NCBI GenBank assembly: GCA_023451735.1
Contig: JAEXYH010000003.1
Location: forward strand, 1-36,828
From: Pseudomonadota bacterium
Lineage (GTDB): Bacteria > Pseudomonadota > Alphaproteobacteria > Rhizobiales > Rhizobiaceae
Length of the DNA stretch: 36,828 nucleotides
Reading direction: 5' to 3'
Positions 7,917 through 15,593 of this stretch are shown piece after piece. Each line of letters starts with the position of its first letter. Position 1 is the stretch's first letter. Made by a program: the position numbers and the translations under genes. The notes below the pieces were generated by a model. It did no database searches, was not told where the DNA came from, and worked only from the letters and a program-made list of their open reading frames with translations.

Positions 7917-9571
7917 CGCCGTCTCAAACCCTCTCCGGAACCTGTCGAACCCGATCTTCTCGAGCGAATGCGCCGCCAGACGCCATCATCTGCCATCATA
8001 TCGGTCAAAAGACCTTCGCGCAGCCCGCGATCGGCCACCCGCATCCTGGGGCTCGGCCAACGGCGGCGGATCGCCTCCAGAATGGCGCATCCGGCCAGCA
8101 CGAGGTCAGCGCGGTCGGGGCCGATACAGGGATTGGCTGCACGCCCGGCAAAATCCCAGGAGAGCAGCTTTGCCTGCATAGCAGAGACTTCCGCATCCGA
8201 AAGCCAGAGGCCATCGACCCGGCGACGGTCATAACGCGGCAGGTCAAGATGCACGCCGGCAAGTGTCGTGACCGTACCTGACGTGCCGATCAAATGGAAA
8301 TCATAGTCGCCGTTATGACCAGGGTTCGCCGGGGGCGGGCAATCGAATTTCGCCAGCATGCCCTGGACTTCCATGATCATTGCCTCGAAGACATCCGGTG
8401 TCACGTCACGGCCGCCATAGCGTTCCGACAAGGTCACGACGCCGACCGGCAGCGAGGTCCAGTGGGTGATGTGATTGGCAAGCCGCGAGGAACGATTGTC
8501 GCCGATGCGAATGACGGCGATTTCCGACGACCCGCCACCAATATCGAAGAGCACGATCGAGCGTGCCTCGCGCCCGACCAGCGACGAGCAGCCGGACACG
8601 GCCAGCCGCGCCTCAGTCTCGCGATCGATGATTTCCAGCTCAAGCCCGGTTTCGGCGGTGACGCGCGCTAAAAATTCCTCGCCGTTTGCAGCGGCGCGGC
8701 AGGCTTCGGTGGCGATCAGCCGCATCTTGCGGATCGGCTTGCCGGCAAGTTTGAGCGCGCAGATGCGCAGCGCCTCGACGGCGCGATCCATGGCCTCCGT
8801 GGAAAGCCTGCCGGTGGCAGCCAACCCCTCGCCCAGACGCACGATGCGGGAAAACGCATCGACGACGCGGAAATGGCCGGGACGCGTGGGCTGGGCGATC
8901 AGCAGGCGACAATTGTTGGTGCCGAGATCGAGCGCAGCATAAAGATCATCGTGAAAGGGAAGCGTTGCCTCGACCGACTGCAGCGCGGGAGCAATACCGG
9001 TGCCGTTTTCCGACGACGATATGGCGCGCGACAATGCCGGCTGGGAAACACCGTTCAGAGCGCTTTTTGCCTGCGTAAGAGGACGTCCCTGAAGACCGCG
9101 GCCGCTACGATTCTTCTTGCGGCGATCACGGCCTTTCCCGCCATGATGCGCGCCGTCCGGACCAGCCGGCTGATTCGCTCCGCCATGCGCGCCAGTATTG
9201 GCCGCCTGGACGGAACCACCACGACCATCGGGATGGGCCTTGTCAGGCGCATGCACGGCGGCATGATCGGCGCTTCTTTCGGACCGGGATTTGGAGCGCC
9301 TGCGCTTGCGTTTGCGCGCAGGCTGATCCTGTTTCGCGAGATCCGATTTCGCGGCGTCGCGTTTCCCCACGTCCTGTCGTGACGAGGCCTGCTTTTTTTC
9401 TGGGCGCGCGGCCGGGTCGGCCTGAACGGCCGAAGACGCGTGTTGGGGAGCACTCGCATTGCGGTTTTTGCCGCCGCGCTTCCCTTTTCTGCGACGGGGC
9501 CGCTTTTCTGCCCCACGCTCTCCGGCCGACGCCCCGCCATCTGGCGGCATACGGCCGCTATCGGGGTCCAT
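7913..9571 (-). CDS. ppx: Ppx/GppA-family phosphatase with long basic N-terminal tail
   Basis: A 552-residue protein. Residues from about 210 form an exopolyphosphatase/pppGpp phosphatase domain: YAALDLGTNNCRLLIA is the phosphate-1 loop of the actin-like ATPase fold, and VLFDIGGGSSEIAVI and LIGTSGTVTTLAGV follow. Such enzymes remove terminal phosphate from polyphosphate or from pppGpp. Residues 1-200 are low-complexity and very basic (RPRRRKGKRGGK, RKRKRRRSKSR), which suggests binding to RNA or polyphosphate. The bacterial family core lacks such a tail. I chose ATG 9571 (MDPDSGRM); further ATGs upstream exist, but their peptide is not of the same character. It is translationally coupled to rlmE, a pairing that links phosphate/stringent metabolism with ribosome maturation. 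Confidence 0.88.
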   Translation of the reverse strand: MDPDSGRMPPDGGASAGERGAEKRPRRRKGKRGGKNRNASAPQHASSAVQADPAARPEKKQASSRQDVGKRDAAKSDLAKQDQPARKRKRRRSKSRSERSADHAAVHAPDKAHPDGRGGSVQAANTGAHGGANQPAGPDGAHHGGKGRDRRKKNRSGRGLQGRPLTQAKSALNGVSQPALSRAISSSENGTGIAPALQSVEATLPFHDDLYAALDLGTNNCRLLIAQPTRPGHFRVVDAFSRIVRLGEGLAATGRLSTEAMDRAVEALRICALKLAGKPIRKMRLIATEACRAAANGEEFLARVTAETGLELEIIDRETEARLAVSGCSSLVGREARSIVLFDIGGGSSEIAVIRIGDNRSSRLANHITHWTSLPVGVVTLSERYGGRDVTPDVFEAMIMEVQGMLAKFDCPPPANPGHNGDYDFHLIGTSGTVTTLAGVHLDLPRYDRRRVDGLWLSDAEVSAMQAKLLSWDFAGRAANPCIGPDRADLVLAGCAILEAIRRRWPSPRMRVADRGLREGLLTDMMADDGVWRRIRSRRSGSTGSGEGLRRR

Positions 9572-9658
9572 TGGTCGTTCTATCCATTTCGCGGCGCACC
9601 GCCTCGAAAAGGCGTGCTGCTGCGTCTGATTGCTTCGTTGCACAAAGGATAACAGCGC

Positions 9659-9683
9659 AAGGGCCATTCGCCAATGGCTTTTT
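9659..9683 (+). terminator. Orphan plus-strand terminator-like hairpin
   Basis: Stem GCCATT (9663-9668) with AATGGC (9673-9678), four-base loop CGCC, then TTTTT (9679-9683); pairing can extend through preceding AAGG with the T-run. It is oriented for plus-strand transcription, yet no plus-strand gene lies upstream: the ppx-like gene is on the minus strand. Confidence 0.5.
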
Positions 9684-9742
9684 CCCGACAGCGGCCAAAA
9701 GTGGCCTATGCGGGATAGTGCATTTTTTTCGGAAAAAACTAT

Positions 9743-9770
9743 TTGCAAGTTGCGAAGGTTTGGCTATAAG
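9743..9770 (+). promoter_or_regulatory. Promoter of tRNA-Gln
   Basis: TTGCAA (9743-9748), a 16-base spacer and TATAAG (9765-9770), about 39 bases before the mature tRNA. The TTGC-type -35 box and TATAAG are typical of rhizobial stable-RNA promoters. An A/T hairpin (TTTTTTCGGAAAAAA) lies immediately upstream. Confidence 0.75.
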
Positions 9771-9808
9771 CGCCGCACACCGATGAGCCGACCAGTGGTC
9801 GCTCCTGC

Positions 9809-9882
9809 TGGGGAATAGTTCAACGGTAGAACGACGGACTCTGACTCCGTTAATCTTGGTTCGAATCCAGGTTCCCCAGCCA
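9809..9882 (+). tRNA. tRNA-Gln (anticodon CUG)
   Basis: Cloverleaf read by eye: acceptor TGGGGAA with TTCCCCA, D arm GTTC/GAAC, anticodon stem ACGGA/TCCGT enclosing loop CTCTGAC (anticodon CTG, reading CAG), T arm CTTGG/CCAGG with loop TTCGAAT, discriminator G and encoded CCA. All stems pair, with one G-U in the T arm. Confidence 0.97.
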
Positions 9883-10012
9883 ATCTCTCCTATAGATATT
9901 CAGATGCCTAGAGTTCGCGAAGGAACACAAGGCGATTCCTTCTTCTCGCCGCTGTGTGCCTTGTCGGTCTTGACAGCGCAGCTAGGCCTGGCGCCGGTGC
10001 AACTATGTTCGC

Positions 10013-10489
10013 CTATTTTCCTCCCAGCGGATTTCCGACGACGACCTCGCAGATGTGGTGATCGGCTCCGGACGCAAAGGCGGAGCGTGTGATGGTGGCC
10101 CTGCAGGTGAAGCCCGTGCCCGACCTCGATATTTCGATCGTCTGACGCACCATTCGGCCTCTGCGATCCCGCCATCCTCTAGCCAATCCATTCTCAGTCC
10201 ATCTGAATGGAGTTGCCCCACCAGAATTCTCGGAGCCGGGTGCTATTTCATGCCTTGCCGTGCGCCTTTTACCCTCCGCATTAACACGGACGAAGAGCCG
10301 TCCCCGTGAAGATATATAAATCTCCTGGTTCCACACAATCTTCCCCGTCCTGCGTCTCCCCTGAACAACTTCCGTGTACCGCATCACAATGGAGTGGCCC
10401 TTCAGTTGCGCTTGAAGATCACTTTGACCGGCGGCCGTGGCGGGCATCGCCAAAGCAACGAGAGCACTCACAATAGATATCAGCCGCAT
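10013..10489 (-). CDS. Exported protein of unknown function
   Basis: A 158-residue protein I do not recognise. It has a clear Sec signal peptide (MRLISIVSALVALAMPATAAG, cleavage near residue 21). The mature part is basic and probably beta-rich, with two cysteines (129 and 147) that could form a disulfide in the periplasm. ATG 10489 follows a GAGGGGG ribosome site; longer readings extend into a region with no coding character. It is divergent from the CHAP-like/caspase pair across a 294-base AT-rich region that contains an inverted repeat, so the three genes may form one exported module. Nothing in the protein points to a reaction. Confidence 0.7.
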   Translation of the reverse strand: MRLISIVSALVALAMPATAAGQSDLQAQLKGHSIVMRYTEVVQGRRRTGKIVWNQEIYISSRGRLFVRVNAEGKRRTARHEIAPGSENSGGATPFRWTENGLARGWRDRRGRMVRQTIEISRSGTGFTCRATITRSAFASGADHHICEVVVGNPLGGK

Positions 10490-10665
10490 GGGTACCCCCT
10501 CGCCTGTTCTCCATCTTCCGATGGGTAACTGTCTCCGCCGCCAGGAAATCCTTTTCCCATCAGAGGTGATCGCACCGACCTCGATTGTCGAAATAAGAAA
10601 TATGGGAAAAGCCGGTTGTGCCGCATCACATGCCAGACAAAACCAACAGGATTCATCCATTTAAC

Positions 10666-10710
10666 ATCATATTCTAATTCTAAACCAAATAGGATATGAT
10701 TGGCTATAAT
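10666..10710 (+). promoter_or_regulatory. Inverted repeat and -10 box upstream of CHAP/caspase genes
   Basis: Arms ATCATATTCTA (10666-10676) and TAGGATATGAT (10690-10700) match at 10 of 11 positions across a 13-base spacer. The right arm ends four bases before a consensus TATAAT (10705-10710). There is no good -35 box at the right distance, which suits a promoter that needs an activator. The rest of the 294-base gap (10490-10783) is AT-rich and shows nothing else. Confidence 0.5.
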
Positions 10711-10783
10711 ATTCGCATTGGTTGTGGTCGGCAGGTTTCGCGAGACGGCTCGGCTGTACCTCAGCTTCACATGGGGGATATCC

Positions 10784-11524
10784 ATGCGTACGCGTCGAAT
10801 GTTTCTCGTGCAATCAGCGTTGACCTTGGTGACGGCTGTTTCCGCCAGAGCGGATGACAGCTGGGAGGCTTTGCTCAAGGACGCAATCGGCGAGGCGAAC
10901 CCGATCACGCTTGGCCGGATCATTCCGCCTCCCTCCTCACCGCTCTGGGAAGAGGCACAAGGCCATCTTGACGAGGCACGAAAGGGCCTGCGTCCCTATG
11001 ACATCGCCCGATATTTCGTCACGTCGCTTCCTCCCGAGTTTCAGATCGCATGGCCTGAGCCAAATCCTGCGCGTCCCACGCTTGCGAACCCTGTGATCGT
11101 TCTATTCTTTGCCTCGACAAAAACTCAGCCAGCCGGGGACACCACACCCTGGTGCTCAGCTTTTGTGAACTGGTGTCTCCAAAATTCTTCACCCGCGATA
11201 CCGGGAACGAATAGCGCTGCGTCACAATCATTCGTCAGAAATGCAGGCTGGGGCACGGAAGTTTGGAACAAGAAGGATAGCTGGCCCCCTACCGCGGCGA
11301 GACGAGGCGACATTGCCGTCTTCACCAATAAATCGGATCCTGCCCACGGACATGTGGCGTTCTTCGAGCGTGCGACCCCTCGCCAGCCGCACCACGTAGA
11401 CGTGTTGGGCGGCAACCAGTTCAACAGGGACCGCGAGCATACTTTCAACGTGAAGTCGCTCAACATCAAGAACGAACTGGAGCTTGTTTCGATCAGGACA
11501 ACCAGAGGCCTGAGAGATGGATGA
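10784..11524 (+). CDS. Exported CHAP-like (TIGR02594-type) putative cysteine hydrolase
   Basis: A 246-residue protein with a signal peptide (MRTRRMFLVQSALTLVTA, ending SARA at about 23). Residues 115-245 resemble the TIGR02594 group of NlpC/P60-CHAP-fold proteins: TPWCSAFVNWCL holds the probable nucleophile Cys124, GTNSAASQSF follows, ARRGDIAVF leads to HGHVAFFE with the probable base His190, and VLGGNQF closes the core. Members of this fold cut amide bonds in peptidoglycan, but this subgroup is poorly studied. The 90 residues between signal and domain are unassigned. ATG 10784 has GGGGG as ribosome site; an earlier ATG at 10700 lies within the promoter. It overlaps the caspase gene by eight bases, so the two are co-translated. 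Confidence 0.78.
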   Translation: MRTRRMFLVQSALTLVTAVSARADDSWEALLKDAIGEANPITLGRIIPPPSSPLWEEAQGHLDEARKGLRPYDIARYFVTSLPPEFQIAWPEPNPARPTLANPVIVLFFASTKTQPAGDTTPWCSAFVNWCLQNSSPAIPGTNSAASQSFVRNAGWGTEVWNKKDSWPPTAARRGDIAVFTNKSDPAHGHVAFFERATPRQPHHVDVLGGNQFNRDREHTFNVKSLNIKNELELVSIRTTRGLRDG

Positions 11525-12758
11525 GCTCCACTCCCTGGGCCTCGTCGCTTTGCGGATTGCCCTGTTTCTGGGTATCTGCAGCTCTCCTGCATGGGCCCAG
11601 AATCTCGAAATGACCTGGAGCGTCCAGCCTCAATATCAAACTCCGGGAAACGCCTCTACCGCGATGATCATCAAGGATCCGAAGGGCGTCGCCAGGACGA
11701 TATATGATGAAAGCTACGCTGTTCTCATCATCCAGGGGAAATATTCAAATGGCTGGTCGCCAACCGTTGCGCAGGGAGATCGGAGCGCTTCCATTCTGAG
11801 GAAAGCACTTGAAGCTCGCGGTTATCGTGTGATGATCTGGCGCGACCTGAAGGGACAGCAGTTCCAACTTCTTCTGAGTGAAATCTTGTCGAACATCGGA
11901 TACCGGAACCAAACTCGCCTTCTATTCTACTATTTCGGCCATGGCACATCGCTAGGGACATCCGATGACGATGCGGGAACACGGACTTTCCTGGTGCCGG
12001 TGGACGCTGGCGATCCGAGCACCAATCCTCAAGGATTTTACCGATCCGCAATTCCGATTTCGCGCCTGACCGAACTTGCCGCCGCGATGACCATAAAACA
12101 TGCCTTCTTTGCGCTTGAAGCATGCAATGCTGGCGGGATTTTATCCACGCTCGGTCTGCCGCCACCACCGAATGCGATGGGCTATATCTTCGGCGAAAAC
12201 GTCAAGAAGCATGTGCGGCAATTCCTGACAGCCGGAAATGAGGATCAGGAGGTTCCATCGGGCGTGTTCAGCGCGTTGCTTGTCGGCGCATTCGACGAGG
12301 GGAACCGAAATGCTGATGGGTACGTCACCGGATCGGACGTGATCTCCTATGTGACCCGCCATAGCCCGCAATATACCAAGGATTTCCCGCTCAACCCTTC
12401 CTATGGATTTATTCCGCCAGCAGGCGGCGGAGACATGGTGATCGGTCCTTCACTTGCCAAGCTGGACGCTTCAAACGAAGCGGATAGCCCACCGGGCGTG
12501 GTGGACGGTCCGATCGCCAACGGGACAGTGAATGCTATGAAACCTGCCGCGCCCGGGCCGGCAGCGCCATCCGTGAAGCAGACCTCACCCTCGACAATGC
12601 CGCAAGGCCAAACAGGACCGCAAAATCCGGCAAAGCGCAAGACGCGCGTCGTCTCTCAATCAGCGCCGCCGAAGCCGCCCCGCGGGAATGGAAACGTCAG
12701 CACACCCAGATCATCAGGAAACTGCTTCAAGTTCAACGGCCAGACCTTTTGCGAGTAG
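11517..12758 (+). CDS. Exported caspase-family (peptidase C14) protein
   Basis: A 413-residue protein with a signal peptide (residues 1-27, ending SSPAWAQ). Residues 65-310 form a caspase-like fold: SYAVLIIQG is the first strand, FYYFGHGTSLG carries the catalytic His142, and FALEACNAGG carries the catalytic Cys203, so both dyad residues are present. The last 90 residues are rich in Pro, Ala and Lys and end in NCFKFNGQTFCE, a short cysteine-bounded motif. Bacterial caspase homologues (orthocaspases) usually cut after basic residues, but no substrate can be named. The start at 11517 overlaps the CHAP-like gene by eight bases. Export argues against a role in cytoplasmic phage defence and for one in the envelope or outside the cell. 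Confidence 0.83.
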   Translation: MDELHSLGLVALRIALFLGICSSPAWAQNLEMTWSVQPQYQTPGNASTAMIIKDPKGVARTIYDESYAVLIIQGKYSNGWSPTVAQGDRSASILRKALEARGYRVMIWRDLKGQQFQLLLSEILSNIGYRNQTRLLFYYFGHGTSLGTSDDDAGTRTFLVPVDAGDPSTNPQGFYRSAIPISRLTELAAAMTIKHAFFALEACNAGGILSTLGLPPPPNAMGYIFGENVKKHVRQFLTAGNEDQEVPSGVFSALLVGAFDEGNRNADGYVTGSDVISYVTRHSPQYTKDFPLNPSYGFIPPAGGGDMVIGPSLAKLDASNEADSPPGVVDGPIANGTVNAMKPAAPGPAAPSVKQTSPSTMPQGQTGPQNPAKRKTRVVSQSAPPKPPRGNGNVSTPRSSGNCFKFNGQTFCE

Positions 12759-12831
12759 GCATGAACGGCCCGGACCGAAGCACAGGCAGCATCCACGGGC
12801 TGCATCGATCCGGCAGGCGGCCAAAATCCAA

Positions 12832-12855
12832 CGGGCTGCCCCTCGAGACAGCCCG
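12832..12855. terminator. Weak bidirectional hairpin between convergent genes
   Basis: Stem CGGGCTG (12832-12838) with CAGCCCG (12849-12855) and a 10-base loop, placed between the convergent caspase and symporter genes. There is no clean T-run on either side, so its termination strength is doubtful. Confidence 0.4.
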
Positions 12856-12863
12856 GTTATGGA

Positions 12864-14228
12864 TCAGGCGTGGGCGCCTTCGTGGTGGTCGAGTGTCTCT
12901 ATGTCCTTGGTGCTGGCATAGACAGATTCATCAAGTATGCCTTCGCGCTTGGCGACGATTGTGGGCACGAGTGCCTGGCCGGCAACGTTGACCGCGGTGC
13001 GGCCCATGTCGAGAATCGGGTCGATGGCAAGCAGGAGACCGACGCCTTCCAGCGGCAAGCCAAGCGTCGAGAGCGTCAGCGTCAGCATGACAACGGCGCC
13101 GGTGAGGCCGGCGGTTGCTGCCGAGCCGAGAACCGAGACGAAGACGATCAGCACATATTCCTGGATGCCGAGCGGCACCTGATAGAACTGGGCGATGAAG
13201 ATGGCGGAAATCGCCGGGTAGATGGCGGCGCAGCCGTCCATCTTGGTGGTGGCGCCGAGCGGTACGGAGAAGGCCGCATATTCGCGCGGGACGCCGAGGC
13301 TCTTTTCCGTCACGGTTTCGGTGACGGGCAGCGTGCCGATCGACGAGCGGGAAACGAATGCCAGCTGGATCGCCGGCCATGCGCCGGCGAAGAACCGCGC
13401 CGGGTTGAGGCCGTGGGCCGCAAGCAGGACCGGATAGACGACGAAGAGGACCAGCGCCAGGCCGATATAGACGGCAGCGGCATACCAGCCGAGCTGCGAC
13501 AGCGTCGTCCAGCCATATTGGTCGACGGCGCGGCCAAGCAGGCCAATCGTGCCGATCGGCGTCAGGCGAATGACCCACCAAAGGATTTTTCGCACGATGG
13601 CGAGAAGCGACTGGTTGAAGGCGAGGAAGGGTTCGGCCGCCTTGCCGGCTTTCAGCGCCGCGATGCCGAAGGCGATCGAGACGACGAGAAGCTGCAGGAC
13701 GTTGAAATTCAGCGAGGTCGTGGCGGCGCCGTTGGCAAGCTTCGTCGACGCCTCGAGGCCCAGCACGTTGACGGGCACAAGACCTTTCAGGAAATCCAGC
13801 CACGAGCCGGTGGAAGACGGCGCTTTGGCGGCGGTTTCAGCCACCGTGGTGTTGAGGCCGGGCTGGATGATGAGGCCGAGTGCGATGCCGATGACAACTG
13901 CGATCAGAGCTGTGATGGCAAACCAGAGCAACGTCTGCCAGACCAGTTTCGCCGCATTGTTGAGGTTCCTCAGGTTGGCGATCGAGGCAACGATGGCGGT
14001 GAAGATCAAGGGCGGCACGAGCGCACGCAGGAGCTGGACGAACAGCGTGCCGATCGTCTGCAGCGTCACCGAAAGCCCGTTCTGGTTGCCGGCGGCATCA
14101 GGACCGATATTGCGGGCAAGAAGACCAAGAAAGAGGCCGATGACCATTGCGATCAGGACCTGAAAACCAAAACTGCGATAAAAGGGTTTGGGGCTCGAAG
14201 GAGGCGGAGAAGAGGTTGCCTGGGGCAT
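12864..14228 (-). CDS. Dicarboxylate/amino acid:cation symporter (DAACS/GltP-DctA type) with altered Na1 site
   Basis: A 454-residue inner-membrane symporter with the elevator fold of the GltPh family. Visible are the serine-rich hairpin SSIGTLPVTETV, the helix 7 motif PLGATTKMDGCAAIYP, and the helix 8 motif DPILDMGRTAVNVAGQ. In GltPh numbering, Asp394, Arg397, Thr398 and Asn401 are kept, which suits an acidic amino acid or dicarboxylate. However, Asn310 of the NMDGT motif is Lys and Asp405 is Gln; both are ligands of sodium site Na1. Coupling may therefore differ from the classical sodium mode. The GCAAIYPA stretch also recalls cystine carriers (TcyP), so the substrate is open. The ribosome site is weak, and no sensor or catabolic gene is adjacent. 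Confidence 0.87.
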   Translation of the reverse strand: MPQATSSPPPSSPKPFYRSFGFQVLIAMVIGLFLGLLARNIGPDAAGNQNGLSVTLQTIGTLFVQLLRALVPPLIFTAIVASIANLRNLNNAAKLVWQTLLWFAITALIAVVIGIALGLIIQPGLNTTVAETAAKAPSSTGSWLDFLKGLVPVNVLGLEASTKLANGAATTSLNFNVLQLLVVSIAFGIAALKAGKAAEPFLAFNQSLLAIVRKILWWVIRLTPIGTIGLLGRAVDQYGWTTLSQLGWYAAAVYIGLALVLFVVYPVLLAAHGLNPARFFAGAWPAIQLAFVSRSSIGTLPVTETVTEKSLGVPREYAAFSVPLGATTKMDGCAAIYPAISAIFIAQFYQVPLGIQEYVLIVFVSVLGSAATAGLTGAVVMLTLTLSTLGLPLEGVGLLLAIDPILDMGRTAVNVAGQALVPTIVAKREGILDESVYASTKDIETLDHHEGAHA

Positions 14229-14433
14229 GTTACTGATCTTTCAAATGCGAGGAAGCCGGAATGCAGTACCAACTACGCGCATCCTGCTCAGGCGGCCTAA
14301 AATAGTCGAAGACGTGCTGAAGTTAAGAGATCGGATGGCTGCGACCGACCATAGGGTAGAGTTTATTTTTCCAAGCATTAGCAGGACAACGGATTTTTCT
14401 GCACCGGAGGTTGTGCGGTGATAACGCGCCGTG

Positions 14434-15261
14434 TCAGCGGGCCGGCAGCCGTATACCGGCCTCAAGGCGCAGTCCCTCGAGTTCCGCCTCGGTCAATGCG
14501 CGGACCGCCCCCTTTTCCAGAGACCCGAGGACGAGATTGCCGATGGCGACACGGATGAGGCGCAGGGTGGCGATGTCCAGGGCTTCGAGCATGCGGCGGA
14601 TGTGGCGGTTCTTGCCTTCGTCCAGTTCGATCTCCAGCCAGGAATTTTTCTCGCCCTCGCGCAGCTTTATCGCCCGGCGGGCTTTCAGGATTTCGCCATC
14701 CTGCTGGAGGCCTTCCGTCATCGACTTCAGCATCCGGTCATCCACGAGCGCGTCGATCTGGACGTGATAGGTTTTTGGCACATGCGTTTCCGGATCAAGC
14801 AGCGTGTTGGCGAACTGGGTGTCGTTGGTGAAGAGGAGCAGGCCTTCGCTCGCCTTGTCGAGCCGGCCGACGGGGGAGAGATGCGCGTGGTCGAAATCCT
14901 TCAGACAATCGAAGACGGTCGGGCGGCCTTCGGGGTCGTGACGGGTGGTGACGAGGCCGCGAGGCTTGTTGAGCATCAAGTAGACCGGCGCTTCGGCTGT
15001 GATGGATTTGCCGTCGACGGCGAGTTTGGCGGTGTCGAGGTCGATCCAGGCTTCGGTGTCGGTAACGGTGCGGCCGTCGACCGCGACATGGCCGGCGCGG
15101 ATCAGCACTTCGGCCTGGGTGCGGGAGCAGAAGCCGAGTTTCGAGAGGGCGCGGGGGAGCGTGACGCGCTTGCCGGAGGATGGCGGAGCGGGTTTGCGGG
15201 CGGGGGCGGTTCCTGGCCTCCGGTTCTGTAGGGGGGTGGGACGTCGGGGCTTTTCGTTCAT
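14434..15261 (-). CDS. RsuA/RluB/E/F-family rRNA pseudouridine synthase
   Basis: A 275-residue enzyme. A basic Pro-rich N-terminal stretch (1-33) precedes an S4 RNA-binding domain (RVTLPRALSKLGFCSRTQAEVLIRAGHV region, about 32-90). The synthase domain follows: LMLNKPRGLVTT, then GRLDKASEGLLLFTND with the catalytic Asp, and the RsuA-family motif EGKNRHIRRMLEAL near the C-terminus. It converts a uridine in 16S or 23S rRNA to pseudouridine; which of the RsuA, RluB, RluE or RluF sites it serves cannot be fixed from sequence. The start at 15261 has no strong ribosome site. It is transcribed away from prmB. Confidence 0.92.
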   Translation of the reverse strand: MNEKPRRPTPLQNRRPGTAPARKPAPPSSGKRVTLPRALSKLGFCSRTQAEVLIRAGHVAVDGRTVTDTEAWIDLDTAKLAVDGKSITAEAPVYLMLNKPRGLVTTRHDPEGRPTVFDCLKDFDHAHLSPVGRLDKASEGLLLFTNDTQFANTLLDPETHVPKTYHVQIDALVDDRMLKSMTEGLQQDGEILKARRAIKLREGEKNSWLEIELDEGKNRHIRRMLEALDIATLRLIRVAIGNLVLGSLEKGAVRALTEAELEGLRLEAGIRLPAR

Positions 15262-15593
15262 TTCATGCCATTCCTGCGCAGGCGATCAAGCCTTTTGCTC
15301 GCCTCTGAGTTTCCGGCGCCCCCTCTGGCCTGCCGGCTGCCGGGCAGAGCCACGTGTCTCTGCCTCTCTTCGAGCCCCACAGGTGAGGAGATTACGAGCG
15401 GTACGCACCTGCCTTACTTTTGGCCTCGGTTGAGCGGCCAGCTTGAACCATTTGTCTTGCGGGACTGTCAGGACGGGCCTTGTCCAGTGTTCCCTGTTGA
15501 CCCATCCGCCCTTGCCATTCTATGCCCGGCTTCGTCCAGCCCTATATGGTGTGGACAGGATAAAAACCCAGTTCAAAGCCAAGAGAGACGCCG
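15262..15593. repeat. Gene-free gap with degenerate rhizobial intergenic repeat
   Basis: This 332-base gap between two divergent genes holds no convincing gene; its only long open frame has a Cys- and Pro-rich, non-protein-like composition. At about 15320-15395 the sequence CCCCTCTGGCCTGCCGGC, then a GC-rich palindrome, then CCCCACAGGTGAGGAGATTA, resembles a decayed copy of a common rhizobial intergenic repeat built on CCTCTGCCCTGCCGG and CCCCACAAGGGGGGAGAT. That match is from memory and would need a search. The promoter of prmB should lie in the last 100 bases, but I see no clear -35/-10 pair. Confidence 0.4.

Noticed and set aside
11517..12758. Caspase as part of a phage-defence system (gasdermin or CBASS type)
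   Set aside because: The protein and its partner have signal peptides, and there is no gasdermin, nucleotidyltransferase or NTPase sensor gene nearby.
9809..12860. Genomic island inserted at tRNA-Gln
   Set aside because: No integrase is present, and I found no copy of the tRNA 3' end downstream of the caspase gene that would mark an attachment site.
12870..14300. Long plus-strand frame opposite the symporter gene
   Set aside because: It is a shadow of the real symporter; its product is Asp/Arg/Gln-rich and shows no domain.
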